Shown piece by piece: positions 52,524-62,136 of a DNA stretch of 64,000 nucleotides. The position numbers and the translations under genes were made by a program. Numbering within the stretch: position 1 is the stretch's first letter; each line of letters opens with the position of its first letter. The notes beneath the pieces are model-generated. The model did not search any database. It was not told the DNA's origin and was given only the letters and a program-made list of their open reading frames with translations. Origin of the DNA: Kiritimatiellales bacterium (GTDB lineage: Bacteria > Verrucomicrobiota > Kiritimatiellia > Kiritimatiellales > Tichowtungiaceae); the NCBI GenBank assembly GCA_041656295.1, contig JBBADV010000010.1, positions 1-64,000 of the forward strand, written 5' to 3'.

Positions 52524-52982
52524 TTATTTCCTCTCTTCCAGCATGTAAATAATTAAATCGGGCAGGGCGGCATCAATTTCATCGCGCACATGCCGGTATA
52601 CACCGAGCGCCTCACCTGCCGGGTCATCAATATCAGCCGCCAATTCTGCTGAGCCGAACGATTTAAGCAAGAAAACTTTTCCGGAGCTTTGCGGTGCCAA
52701 CTGCAGAATTGAATCGAGGTGACCGCGCGTCATCGCAATCAGCAGGTCGGCGCCGGAAATCAGCTTTTCCGTTAGCGGCTGCGACCGGTGCGCTGAAATA
52801 TCGATACCCTTTTCTTTTAATGCCGCAACCGCATTAGGACTCACCGGGAAACCGGCGCCGGCAAATACACCGGCTGACGCAATCCGCCAGCCGTTTTCCG
52901 GCGGCAGCAGTTTTTTCATTAAACCTTCCGCCATCGGGCTCCGGCATGTATTTCCTGTGCAGACAAAAATAAGTTTTTTCAT
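52524..52982 (-). CDS. Low-molecular-weight protein phosphatase (YwlE arginine-phosphatase-like)
   Basis: A 152-residue LMW-PTP. The P-loop 'VCTGNTCRSPMAEGL' (C8, R14) and the acid loop 'DIDDPAGEA' are intact. Thr at the second P-loop position (CTGNTCRS) is characteristic of protein-arginine phosphatases such as YwlE, rather than Leu/Ile of tyrosine phosphatases; the substrate call is by that residue and by synteny. In B. subtilis ywlE sits between ywlC (tsaC) and ywlF (rpiB); here rpiB-glyA follows, but tsaC is 9 kb away beyond the restriction operon. I saw no McsB kinase in the window. Confidence 0.85.
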   Translation of the reverse strand: MKKLIFVCTGNTCRSPMAEGLMKKLLPPENGWRIASAGVFAGAGFPVSPNAVAALKEKGIDISAHRSQPLTEKLISGADLLIAMTRGHLDSILQLAPQSSGKVFLLKSFGSAELAADIDDPAGEALGVYRHVRDEIDAALPDLIIYMLEERK

Positions 52983-53093
52983 TTAAAGGTTTTTAGTCAT
53001 TTATTATTTTGATTTTTTTATAAAAAATTTTATTTTTTATTAAGCAACATTACTATTTTCGTTCATTGAAACCGAAGTTGATGCAACAGGCGT

Positions 53094-53801
53094 TTATCTC
53101 TTGGCTTGGTAAAAATAGTCGAGAGTTTGGCCGTTCAATGTTATTCTGATCTCTTTCCACATCGGCATGTATCTATCCATCAATGCAATAAATTTTTCAT
53201 CGTGTTTTTTTTCGATAAAATGAACCAATTCATGGAGTATGACATATTCAAGGCACTCCGGTGTTTTCTTGGCAAGCTGCAGATTTAACCATATTTTCCC
53301 TGTTTTTGTATTGCACGTTCCCCAGCGGGTCGTCATGTATTTTGTTTGCCATCCTGATACTTTCACTCCTGTAATTTTTTCCCATTTAGGCAGGAGTTGT
53401 TCAACTTTCGCTTTTAGCAATTCTCGATACCACTCGCGTACAAAGTTCTTATGCTGTTCGACGCTGCTTTCTTTGCGGACGGTTAAAATCGCTTTATCAC
53501 CGGATAATACTAACGAGTTTTTGGTACCGTACTCCGTTTGAAGATAGTATTGCTTGCCCCAGACATAAAGGGTTTCGCCGGAAACATACTCACGTTCCGA
53601 TTGGCGCGGCTGGTTGTCGAATTTGGTGATCTGTTTCTTAATCCAGCTGGTTTTTGTTCGCACGAAGCGTTCTACCGCCGCATCGCTCATTGAGAGCGGA
53701 ACCGATACCGTTACATGCCCATCCGGCGGCTTGACGTAAAGATGCATATTTTTAATATTTTTCTTGTGCACCTCTATTAGTATGCCGGAAACGTTCAGCA
53801 C
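53094..53801 (-). CDS. YgjP/DUF45-family metallopeptidase-like protein
   Basis: A 235-residue protein of the YgjP (DUF45, M48-related) group. The zinc motif is 'VILHELVHFIEKKHDEKF' (HExxH plus a downstream His), preceded by 'TRWGTCNTKTGKIWLNLQLA', the family's other hallmark. Such genes commonly travel with type I restriction operons. Here the ATG directly abuts the hsdR stop, so it is the last gene of that operon. The target is unknown. The 110 bp after it is very AT-rich and may mark the edge of the inserted block. Confidence 0.85.
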   Translation of the reverse strand: MLNVSGILIEVHKKNIKNMHLYVKPPDGHVTVSVPLSMSDAAVERFVRTKTSWIKKQITKFDNQPRQSEREYVSGETLYVWGKQYYLQTEYGTKNSLVLSGDKAILTVRKESSVEQHKNFVREWYRELLKAKVEQLLPKWEKITGVKVSGWQTKYMTTRWGTCNTKTGKIWLNLQLAKKTPECLEYVILHELVHFIEKKHDEKFIALMDRYMPMWKEIRITLNGQTLDYFYQAKR

Positions 53802-56800
53802 TTAATATTCTCCTTGTTCTACAACGATATTGTAGACACGCTCAACCTCATTTGTATCATTTAAAACCTGATACAAGGCCTGCTTAATTCTGCGTTCTTT
53901 AAATTCATTGTGACGGAAGTCTGCCTGTCTGCTGCTCTGGACAGCCTCATCAATAGCAAGAGCCAGCTGCTCGTCTTCGTCACAATTATCGTAGAAAGCC
54001 CGTAATGCCCCGCTGCGGCGGATACTGTCTGGATAGCGGGCATTGTTTTCGGGCGTTTCCGTGTTCTTAACCAGTTCGATATACTTTTCGAGCAGTTGTT
54101 CGTAAGCAATCGCACCCTCACGCCGCGCCTTTATCAATTCGTCAAGGATGGCCGACATCTTCTCATAATACTTCGGATTGATGAGAATTTTTTCGACTAC
54201 CTTTTTGCGAATGTTGTTTTCAATCGCCTCAGCGACAGCTTCTTTGCCTTTGCCGCCTAGTTTCTCACCTTGTGCCTGCACAAAGTCGAGTAGAGTGAAA
54301 TCATCGAATTCACCGATTTTACGGCTATCATCGGCTTTGATGTAGGTATCAATCAGGCGGCGCATATCCGCCTCATACGATTTGAGGTCGATAAAGTCAC
54401 CGCTGGCATTGCCGATAATTTCTTTCAACGCAATGTAAAAGGTGACTTTCTTATCAACTTCCGACAGCTCGATTGGCGTATATCCGGCTTCGATCATTTC
54501 GCCTTTAATTTCCGCATAGGCACGAACGAGACGGTTCACCAGTTTGTACAGCTTTTCGCGGCTGCGAGAACATGATTCATCATCGATACCGCCCACTCCG
54601 TCTTCGCCGCAAAAGTAATAAATATAATCAATTTCAGATCTGGGTACAGGAACGCCGCCGCAGAGGTCGTCCAGTTCTTCCAGCGTCAGGTTGAGGTATT
54701 TTTTTGCTTCTTCCAGCCGGTCTTTTATCAGGCCTTCTATGTCCTCGGCAGCATATCCCTCGAATGCACCTGATGTGTATTTGTTAATGGCATTCGCTAA
54801 ACTGCCGAATAATTGCTTATAGTCCACGATATAGCCGAAATCTTTTTCTTCGCCATCTAAGCGGTTGACGCGACAGATGGCTTGGAACAGACCGTGGTCG
54901 TGCATGGACTTGTCGATATATAGAAAAGTGCAGGGCGGTGCGTCAAAGCCTGTCAACAGCTTGTCTACCACAATGAGCAATTTCATCTGTGCCGGTTCTG
55001 TGACAAATTTACGTTTCGCTTCGGATTCAAAGTCTTCTACGCTTTGTCCATTAAGCATTTTTTTATAAACTTCGTATTTCTCAAATTCCTCTGCATCTTC
55101 GGCTTCGGTGCGGAGATTACTTTCAAGCGGTACAAACGAGGTCACAATAGCGCATTGCCTGAAACCTCTCGTTTGGAATATCTCATAATACTTACAGGCG
55201 GAGTAAATCGAATCTGCCACAAGCATTGCGTTTCCATTCCCGTCTGCGAGACGGTTTTTGATGTCAAAGTCGGCGATAATGTCCTCGGCAATAATTTCAA
55301 GCCGTTTGCGGGAGGAGTAGACCTTCTGCATATTGCCCCATTTTGACTTGAGTTTCGCTTTGGCGGCGTCATTCAGCCCGCGGGTTTTGGCATCAAAGTA
55401 AGCGTCAATTTTATCTTGTTGTGTAACAATTTGTTCAATATCGCGGGCTTCATAGCGCAGGTCGAGAACAACGCCATCGGCTACGGCCTCGTCATACTTA
55501 TAGGTGTGGATATATCCCGGCGAAAAAACCTCAATACTTGTTTTTCTGTCTTTGACGAGTAGCGGCGTGCCGGTGAAACCAATAAAGATAGCAGTCGGTA
55601 AAATTTCTTTCATTGCTTCGTGTAAAAGGCCGCTTTGCGTTCGATGACATTCATCCACAAACACAACAAAATTGCCTTTGGCCTTAAAATTCACCGGTAG
55701 AGCGACCTTTAACTCTTTTATAAATTGCTCGACCGACTTTTTTGCTTGGAGTTCACTGGCTTCGGAGTTTGTGCGAACGCCGAATTTGAAAATCAGCGAA
55801 CAGATAAGTCTCTTGTCGGTTTTGTCCAGCTTATCTACAAGATCAGCGCAGGAGGATGTTCTGTAAACCTGTTCGTCGACTCCCTTGTAGACCTTCTCCA
55901 TTTGATCATCCAGTTCGTCGCGGTCGGTGACAATAAGAACGCGTGCGGTGGGATTGGTTGCCAGTATCCACTTGGAGAGCCACACCATCGTCAGCGTTTT
56001 GCCGCTGCCTTGGGTGTGCCAGATAATACCACCTTGTTTTCTGTCCAGTTTAGTTTGGGCTTTTTTGATGCCAAAATACTGATTATGGCGGCAGACCTTT
56101 TTCACGCCTTTGTCGAATACGACAAAGTTGTGGACAAGATCGAGAAAACGCCGTTTTTGGAACATGCTGAACAACTGCCAGTCCAGTTTATCAGGAAGCG
56201 AGACACACGTCTCATTAATATCTATTGAAACATCATCAAGTGGCTGCGCCGTTGTATTAACGGCATCGTTTTTCCATTCGAGATAATATTTTTCCGGTGT
56301 TTCAATTGTACCGAAACGCAACCCTTCGCTGGAATTGCCCGCCATCACGAATTGAATGGTCGTGAAAAACGGCCTATTAAAATGCTCATTCTGGTTTGAG
56401 AGGTTTTGCCGTATGCCTTGCGAAACAGAAACAGTGGACTTCTTCAATTCGATTACCGCTACGGCGATGCCGTTGATGTAAATCACAAGGTCAGGCCGGC
56501 GTTCAGAATTGTTCTTAATTGTCACCTCTTCAGCGATGGCAAACTCGTTATTCCGGGGATGCTCCCAGTCGATAAAGTACACGGTCTTTTCCGGTTCGCC
56601 GGAATTTTTTTTGATTTTTGCGCCATATTTTAGAAGCGAATAAACATCCTGATTGGCTTTGTATAAACCCTGTTGCAGGTTGCCTGCCGTTTTTTGGAGT
56701 TCAAAGACCGCTTTCTCCGCGAGGCTCATGCTGTAGCCGCGACCGGTAAGATTTGCCGTCAGTTTATCGGCATCAATATTGCTGTTTATTCTGTCGCGCC

Positions 56801-56891
56801 GGTCGCCGTAATAGGTGTATCCCAACGTATTCTGAAACAGCTTAATGACGCGTGCTTGAGTTTTACGCTCAGCTTCGTTAATCTTCGGCAT
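53802..56891 (-). CDS. hsdR: Type I restriction enzyme R subunit
   Basis: The 1029-residue motor and nuclease subunit. The N-terminal PD-(D/E)xK nuclease has 'RPDLVIYINGIAVAVIELKK', followed by superfamily 2 helicase motifs: Walker A 'GGIIWHTQGSGKTLTMVW', motif II 'VVFVDECHRTQSG', motif III 'FIGFTGTPL' and motif VI 'QAICRVNRLDGEEK'. A C-terminal helical domain binds the MTase core. The start at 56891 overlaps the end of rhuM by 14 bp. Confidence 0.95.
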   Translation of the reverse strand: MPKINEAERKTQARVIKLFQNTLGYTYYGDRRDRINSNIDADKLTANLTGRGYSMSLAEKAVFELQKTAGNLQQGLYKANQDVYSLLKYGAKIKKNSGEPEKTVYFIDWEHPRNNEFAIAEEVTIKNNSERRPDLVIYINGIAVAVIELKKSTVSVSQGIRQNLSNQNEHFNRPFFTTIQFVMAGNSSEGLRFGTIETPEKYYLEWKNDAVNTTAQPLDDVSIDINETCVSLPDKLDWQLFSMFQKRRFLDLVHNFVVFDKGVKKVCRHNQYFGIKKAQTKLDRKQGGIIWHTQGSGKTLTMVWLSKWILATNPTARVLIVTDRDELDDQMEKVYKGVDEQVYRTSSCADLVDKLDKTDKRLICSLIFKFGVRTNSEASELQAKKSVEQFIKELKVALPVNFKAKGNFVVFVDECHRTQSGLLHEAMKEILPTAIFIGFTGTPLLVKDRKTSIEVFSPGYIHTYKYDEAVADGVVLDLRYEARDIEQIVTQQDKIDAYFDAKTRGLNDAAKAKLKSKWGNMQKVYSSRKRLEIIAEDIIADFDIKNRLADGNGNAMLVADSIYSACKYYEIFQTRGFRQCAIVTSFVPLESNLRTEAEDAEEFEKYEVYKKMLNGQSVEDFESEAKRKFVTEPAQMKLLIVVDKLLTGFDAPPCTFLYIDKSMHDHGLFQAICRVNRLDGEEKDFGYIVDYKQLFGSLANAINKYTSGAFEGYAAEDIEGLIKDRLEEAKKYLNLTLEELDDLCGGVPVPRSEIDYIYYFCGEDGVGGIDDESCSRSREKLYKLVNRLVRAYAEIKGEMIEAGYTPIELSEVDKKVTFYIALKEIIGNASGDFIDLKSYEADMRRLIDTYIKADDSRKIGEFDDFTLLDFVQAQGEKLGGKGKEAVAEAIENNIRKKVVEKILINPKYYEKMSAILDELIKARREGAIAYEQLLEKYIELVKNTETPENNARYPDSIRRSGALRAFYDNCDEDEQLALAIDEAVQSSRQADFRHNEFKERRIKQALYQVLNDTNEVERVYNIVVEQGEY

Positions 56892-57933
56892 GGTTATTGT
56901 CCTCCCCGCCGGACTTCTTCAAGCATCCGAGTTTTTTGACAGCCCGGTCAAAATCACTTTCAAACCGCTTCATTTCCCGTTCACGATAAATTTCAAATTC
57001 TCTTTCGGCCTTTTCAATAGCCTTTTTATGCGAAATACGTCCCGTATCTTGTAATACTTTGCGGCGCAGGGCAATAATCTGATTGTCCAGCGCGGAAATC
57101 CAATCAGCCATTGCCATGGGCTGCTGTTCCAATGCCTGAAACTCCGCATAGTCCAAAAATTGAGAAACGAGCAGATTCAGCCGGGTAAGTTCAATCTTAG
57201 ACAAATAATTTTTGGCAATTTTTACATCATCCTTTGTGATGTAATCTCCCTTAAAATTCGTCATACCCACGAAAGGTTTATCTCTGTATACGCGGTCATG
57301 AATGAGTTCTGCAGCGGTATGAGAATGCACCGCAAAATGCAGTTTGTTCTGGACCGTGGCAAAGAAGCTTTTTGTCATATCCGAACGGGGATCATAGTCG
57401 ATCGCGGTGGCATAAATATCTGTGACCTGTTGATAAAAATTCCGCTCCGATGAACGGATGTCACGGATACGCTGGAGCAGTTCGCGGAAATACCGGCTGC
57501 CGCCCTGTTTCAGTCGCTCATCATCCAGAGCAAACCCTTTTTGAATATATTCATGCAATCGTTGGGTCGCCCAGCGGCGGAAACGGGTGGCGACCTGCGA
57601 CTGTACCCGGTAGCCGATAGCGATAATCATATCAAGGTTGTAATGATCGATATTCCGCTTTACCTGCCGTTGCCCCTCCGTGCGAACTAACAAGAATTTC
57701 TTGTAAGTTGACTCCGGCAGTAATTCGCCGTCAGCATAAATATTCTTAATATGCTGATCGATATTCTGCTGTGTCGTATCATAAATCTCAGCAATTTGAA
57801 GCTGGGGCAGCCATATATCCTCGCCGGAGAAACGTACGGACACCTTAGTGATGCCGTTTTCATCCTGATAAAGGATAATTTTGTTCTCTGACTTATCCAT
57901 TATGGCTTGCTTCTTTCTATCCAAAAAGTTCAT
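56878..57933 (-). CDS. RhuM-family protein embedded in the restriction operon
   Basis: A 351-residue protein matching the RhuM family named from a Salmonella pathogenicity island: 'EDIWLPQLQIAEIYDTTQQN', 'ESTYKKFLLVRTEGQRQVKR', 'HYNLDMIIAIGYRVQSQVAT' and 'FRRWATQRLHEYIQKGFALD'. The N-terminal part is a DNA-binding-like Bro/KilA-type region; the C-terminal part is helical and basic. The function is unsettled. ATG 57933 has GGAG and overlaps the end of hsdS; ATG 57900 is an alternative start that fits the family N-terminus. Overlaps on both sides show it is a translated member of the operon. Confidence 0.88.
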   Translation of the reverse strand: MNFLDRKKQAIMDKSENKIILYQDENGITKVSVRFSGEDIWLPQLQIAEIYDTTQQNIDQHIKNIYADGELLPESTYKKFLLVRTEGQRQVKRNIDHYNLDMIIAIGYRVQSQVATRFRRWATQRLHEYIQKGFALDDERLKQGGSRYFRELLQRIRDIRSSERNFYQQVTDIYATAIDYDPRSDMTKSFFATVQNKLHFAVHSHTAAELIHDRVYRDKPFVGMTNFKGDYITKDDVKIAKNYLSKIELTRLNLLVSQFLDYAEFQALEQQPMAMADWISALDNQIIALRRKVLQDTGRISHKKAIEKAEREFEIYREREMKRFESDFDRAVKKLGCLKKSGGEDNNHAED

Positions 57934-59695
57934 TGCTCCATTTGATGGCGCGGGCGATATTGGTGTCAGAAAAAATTTCCCGCTTCAACTTTGCTTTCCA
58001 TTCTTGACTGGCTTGAATTATTGCCTTTACAGTATTCACAGTTACCGGTTTGCCTGCTTCCCTCAACTCAACCCTCGCCATATCCACTGTTGTCAGAAGT
58101 TCTAACTCATCCCGGCGATTCTTGATGTACTTGAACTGTTCCAGCCATTTCAAAGGGTTGCTGCCATGCCATTCTATAAAATATCTTTTTGCCTGGTCAA
58201 TATTCTCTCCCGCAAGCATCGCTTGATATGTCGTACCTTTATAGATCGCTTTTTTTGTCGTGATATATCTGTTCGTTTTCGCAATCGGTAATGCGGTTTT
58301 ATATTTCAACTCCGCATTATAGGGACCCGCCGCTAATTTATGATAGCCCATGGCAACACCCTCCATGTGACGATGTAGCAAATAGGGAAGTTTTTGTGCA
58401 TAAAACGGAGTCAGCGGATATTTTTCCGTTGCATACAACTCTGTGACAACGCCAAGAATTACAGCATTTTCTATCGCTTTATTATGCCCTTTAGACGATT
58501 GCTCTGCGGGTTTTGCTTTCGGTAATTTAATAATCTTCGGAGCGCTAATTGTTTCAGCGGCATCGTTCTGCTTCACAAGGCGGATTCTGCCAGTGAGCAG
58601 TTCGCTCATCATGCCTTGCTTGATGTACTTTGCTTTGTTCAGCTTTGCGGTGAGCGCGTCGATTCCTGCATCCATGTCGGAGAGGACTTCAGCGATGGCG
58701 GTTTGCTCTTTCTTATCATCAGGACAATATACTTCAAATTTCTCTATGATTCCTGCCGATAAACTTGGAACGCCCGAGGCTTCATTTAGATTCGCCCAAT
58801 CTATAGTGCAAAAAAGATAATACAGATACTTGGAGTTTTTTGATTCATCAATAATCGTATAAAAAAGCGTGTCAATGGTCCAGAATGGCACATCCATGTA
58901 CTGCGGCTTGTCGATTGTTCCTTTTCGACCAATCAAAACAGATGGCCGATTATACAGGAAGGTGTTCGTTCTACCTATTTCACCGCTAGTTGCTAATATT
59001 GGATATTTACCTCCAGCAACTTCAATTTCCTGCTGATTCTTGCCATGCCCAATTTTTAGAACTTTGCTTAATGGTTCTTCCACCCATTCCCCGCTGAATC
59101 CCGGCAAGCGGCGCTTGCCTGTGAGCAGTTCCTGCATTGCACCTTGTTTGAGAGTGCGTTTCTTGGCTATCAGCTTCTCGAGCGCGGCGCTGTATGCGTC
59201 CGTGTCCGACAGCGCGGTTGCAATGGCGCGTTGTTCGTCTTTATCAGGTGGAGTCAGAATCTCAATATTTCCAAGAGCAGTTTTTGAAATTTCTAAAAAA
59301 GTAGAACCAGAAGCCCATTCTATCATTTTAGACTTCATAGGCTGAATTGCATAATAAAGCCATTCGTTGTCTGTATTATCGAAACATACAAGATTCTTAA
59401 AACCTTGATTCGTTGCAGTTGGCTGTGCTGCTATGGCTAATTCGCCAATGGTTGCACGGGTGCAGAGCAGGAGTGTTCCTGTCGGCAAAAGAACCGCCGC
59501 ACTGTTTGCAAGACCTTTTTCTGTAATTTTCCGTTCCGACGAGGATAAATATTTGGTTTTTTGTCTCGTAATATCGGTTGGGGAAATCCAAACAATACTG
59601 CCATCCCAGTATTCGCTGATAACCGTGCTCGGTGTTCCTCCGCTAATAATGTTTGCCAATTTTTGAATTGGCTTTGAAGTCCATTCCTTCACCAT
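57917..59695 (-). CDS. hsdS: Type I restriction enzyme S subunit with a C-terminal extension
   Basis: The DNA-specificity subunit, 592 residues. TRD1 (about 1-160) and TRD2 (about 205-355) are each followed by a conserved helix: 'IAKKRTLKQGAMQELLTGKR' and 'LNKAKYIKQGMMSELLTGR'. After residue 400 comes about 190 extra residues ('AIENAVILGVVTELYATEKY', 'HRHMEGVAMGYHKLAAGPYN', 'ELELLTTVDMARVELREAGK'). This is an added domain not needed for the classical two-TRD design; it is seen in a subset of HsdS proteins and I do not know its role. The start overlaps hsdM by 7 bp. Confidence 0.92.
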   Translation of the reverse strand: MVKEWTSKPIQKLANIISGGTPSTVISEYWDGSIVWISPTDITRQKTKYLSSSERKITEKGLANSAAVLLPTGTLLLCTRATIGELAIAAQPTATNQGFKNLVCFDNTDNEWLYYAIQPMKSKMIEWASGSTFLEISKTALGNIEILTPPDKDEQRAIATALSDTDAYSAALEKLIAKKRTLKQGAMQELLTGKRRLPGFSGEWVEEPLSKVLKIGHGKNQQEIEVAGGKYPILATSGEIGRTNTFLYNRPSVLIGRKGTIDKPQYMDVPFWTIDTLFYTIIDESKNSKYLYYLFCTIDWANLNEASGVPSLSAGIIEKFEVYCPDDKKEQTAIAEVLSDMDAGIDALTAKLNKAKYIKQGMMSELLTGRIRLVKQNDAAETISAPKIIKLPKAKPAEQSSKGHNKAIENAVILGVVTELYATEKYPLTPFYAQKLPYLLHRHMEGVAMGYHKLAAGPYNAELKYKTALPIAKTNRYITTKKAIYKGTTYQAMLAGENIDQAKRYFIEWHGSNPLKWLEQFKYIKNRRDELELLTTVDMARVELREAGKPVTVNTVKAIIQASQEWKAKLKREIFSDTNIARAIKWSNELFG

Positions 59696-62133
59696 TTATA
59701 TCCCATCCTTTCCAGATGAGATTTCACCTTGTTTTCAAGCTCAGCAACATCAACCTCAAGTTGTGGCATTGTCTTTTCGTAGCGGTCAGCGAGCTCCGTC
59801 ACCCGCTCGGAAATACGGTGGCTCACTGCCGTGTAAAGCGCATACACGCCGGTAATAAGTGAACGGTACCACTTGCGGTTTAAGAGCAGTTCCATGCACT
59901 CATCATCCGACAGTCCGGCATATTGGTCGCGAGCTTTTTTATCGAGAGCGGCACGAAGACCTTTGACCATTTTTGTACCCTCGTCAACTCGCGTCATTAA
60001 ATTTTGCAGCTTTTGCAAAATCGCCTTGTCTTCGGTATCAAGCTCTTTGTCTTTCAGCCGTTTTTTCAGCCCCGCTTTATCGAGATTGCCATTGTCCTTC
60101 AGCACTTTACCGATGATGAAATCTTCTTCGGCGTTTTCAAGCATTTCATCCAGTTCTGCCTGCGCGGTCGCGATAATCGTATCCGCATTATCAACGGCTT
60201 TCTGTTCGTCGGAAAAAAACATTTCTATAATCAGGTTTTTCGGCACGAGTTTGCCGTCCCACCCGGTTTCTACAGTTTTCTTTACCTTAGTTTTCTTGTT
60301 TTCAGTCGTTTTGGTGAGCACCTCGATATTCCGCACAGCCTTATAGCCGTCCTGTACGACAAGATACATATCGTCGGACATGGTTTCGTTCCAATAAGAC
60401 AGCAGCACCTCGTAAGCATCATATTTGTCTACGAGCGTCACAGGTGTAAATTCTTCGATAATTTTTTCGGCAATTTCTGCAATCAGCAGTTTCGGCTTTG
60501 TCTTGCTGTTAATGTTGCGCAGCCTGCTGTCAACTTTCTTTACCCACTGTTCAAAGGCGCGTTCCACTTTATCGGCGTATGCGGAAAAATCACGCTCGCC
60601 ATAGATAGTATCCCGAATGGTGCCTTTTTCCACAGCAAGGGAATAAAAGCCCTTGCGTAACGGATTGAACAACTCTTCTCGCAGCCTTGGAAATGTTTTC
60701 CAGTAAAGCGACAGGCTTTCCACATCGCCGGAAGGTATGCCGCCGTTCAAGTGACCATCTATATTTTGGATATCCTCGACCGCTCCGCTGTCAATGTAAC
60801 GGGGAATATTGAGGTTGTAAGCGTTCTTTTTTCTTATTTCCGCGAAAGGTACAAAACGAGCATATTTCGGATCGGTCTTTGTCTTTGGATTATCCACAAG
60901 ATGATTGAAAACCGTGGTGATTTTATAAACATCCCGTTCGCGCAGGCGGTTCTTATTGCCGTCTTTGATGAAGTCGCGGCTTGCGTCGATCATGATAGTG
61001 CCGGTGCGTTCGTCGGAATTTTTCTTATCGATGACGATGATACAGGCAGGAATGCCTGTGCCGTAGAAAAGGTTGGATGGCAGGCCGATGATGCCTTTAA
61101 TCAGGCCGCGATCAATAAGCGACCGGCGGATCGTCGCTTCGGCATTACCGCGAAATAAAACACCGTGAGGCAGAATAACCGCCGCCTTGCCATTACGTTT
61201 CAGGGACTTGATGATGTGCAGAAGCCACGCAAAATCACCGTTTTTCTGCGGTGGACGGTCTCCGTAACCATCAAAGCGTCCGTATTCTTTCAGGCCATGC
61301 GTCCAGTTCTTGTCTGAAAACGGAGGATTGACCACAGCAAAATCGAATTGACGGATCGCGCTGTCGTCGTTTGGATTCATATATTGCGGGTCGGAGAATG
61401 CACTGTACCCGCCCTTGATTTCAGCGGTTGCACGATTATGCAAAACCAGGTTCATGCGGGCAAGGCCGGCTGTTGTACTCTCTTTTTCCTGCCCATAAAT
61501 CGCCACATCAACGGGCGCGGCTTCGGCGGCTCGAATCAAAAGTGAACCTGAACCGCATGCCGGATCATACAGAGTAATGTCGTTGCCGCGGGCATGTTCG
61601 ATACCTACGACCTTGGCAAGAATTCTCGATACCTCGGCAGGGGTATAAAACTGCCCCTTACTCTTGCCGCTTTCGGTAGCAAAGTTTCGCATCAGATATT
61701 CATAAGCATCACCGATAATATCATCGCCATCGGCCCGGTTTTTAGAAAAATCTGGCATTTGGTCACGGAAAATGCCGAGCAGTTCGGAGAGTTTGTCGAC
61801 CATCTCCTTGCCTTTGCCCAGTTTGTCTCCATCGTTAAAATGCGCGTTATCTATAACTCCTCGGAGATTGTTGGCTTCGGCAAGTTTGGCGATGATTTTA
61901 TCCATCTCTTCACCGATGTTCTTGTTGCCAATAAGCGCAAGCATATCATCAAAGCTCCCGCCTTTGGGAACATCAATCTCGCCGTAAGTAACGCCTTTAA
62001 ATTTATCTGAGACATACTTAACGAACAGTAGCGTCAGAATGTAATCCTTGTATTGCGAACTATCCATACCGCCGCGCAAGCTGTCGCAACTCGCCCACAG
62101 GCTGGAATACAGTTCACTTTTTTTTACCGCCAT
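59689..62133 (-). CDS. hsdM: Type I restriction enzyme M subunit (N6-adenine methyltransferase)
   Basis: The 814-residue modification subunit. The N-terminal helical domain ('LWASCDSLRGGMDSSQYKDY') is followed by the SAM motif 'LYDPACGSGSLLIRAAEAAP' and the catalytic 'FDFAVVNPPFSDKNW'. A long C-terminal part (about 500-814) exceeds the usual 500-550-residue HsdM and contains coiled-coil stretches ('KGLRAALDKKARDQYAGLSD'). The ribosome-binding site GGGAGAG lies inside the last codons of tsaC, three bases from its stop, so expression may be coupled to tsaC. Confidence 0.95.
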   Translation of the reverse strand: MAVKKSELYSSLWASCDSLRGGMDSSQYKDYILTLLFVKYVSDKFKGVTYGEIDVPKGGSFDDMLALIGNKNIGEEMDKIIAKLAEANNLRGVIDNAHFNDGDKLGKGKEMVDKLSELLGIFRDQMPDFSKNRADGDDIIGDAYEYLMRNFATESGKSKGQFYTPAEVSRILAKVVGIEHARGNDITLYDPACGSGSLLIRAAEAAPVDVAIYGQEKESTTAGLARMNLVLHNRATAEIKGGYSAFSDPQYMNPNDDSAIRQFDFAVVNPPFSDKNWTHGLKEYGRFDGYGDRPPQKNGDFAWLLHIIKSLKRNGKAAVILPHGVLFRGNAEATIRRSLIDRGLIKGIIGLPSNLFYGTGIPACIIVIDKKNSDERTGTIMIDASRDFIKDGNKNRLRERDVYKITTVFNHLVDNPKTKTDPKYARFVPFAEIRKKNAYNLNIPRYIDSGAVEDIQNIDGHLNGGIPSGDVESLSLYWKTFPRLREELFNPLRKGFYSLAVEKGTIRDTIYGERDFSAYADKVERAFEQWVKKVDSRLRNINSKTKPKLLIAEIAEKIIEEFTPVTLVDKYDAYEVLLSYWNETMSDDMYLVVQDGYKAVRNIEVLTKTTENKKTKVKKTVETGWDGKLVPKNLIIEMFFSDEQKAVDNADTIIATAQAELDEMLENAEEDFIIGKVLKDNGNLDKAGLKKRLKDKELDTEDKAILQKLQNLMTRVDEGTKMVKGLRAALDKKARDQYAGLSDDECMELLLNRKWYRSLITGVYALYTAVSHRISERVTELADRYEKTMPQLEVDVAELENKVKSHLERMGYKW

Positions 62134-62136
62134 TAG

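Noticed and set aside
60004..60660. Plus-strand open frame (218 codons) inside hsdM
   Set aside because: Antisense shadow of a well-supported methyltransferase gene; no start signal or recognisable motif.
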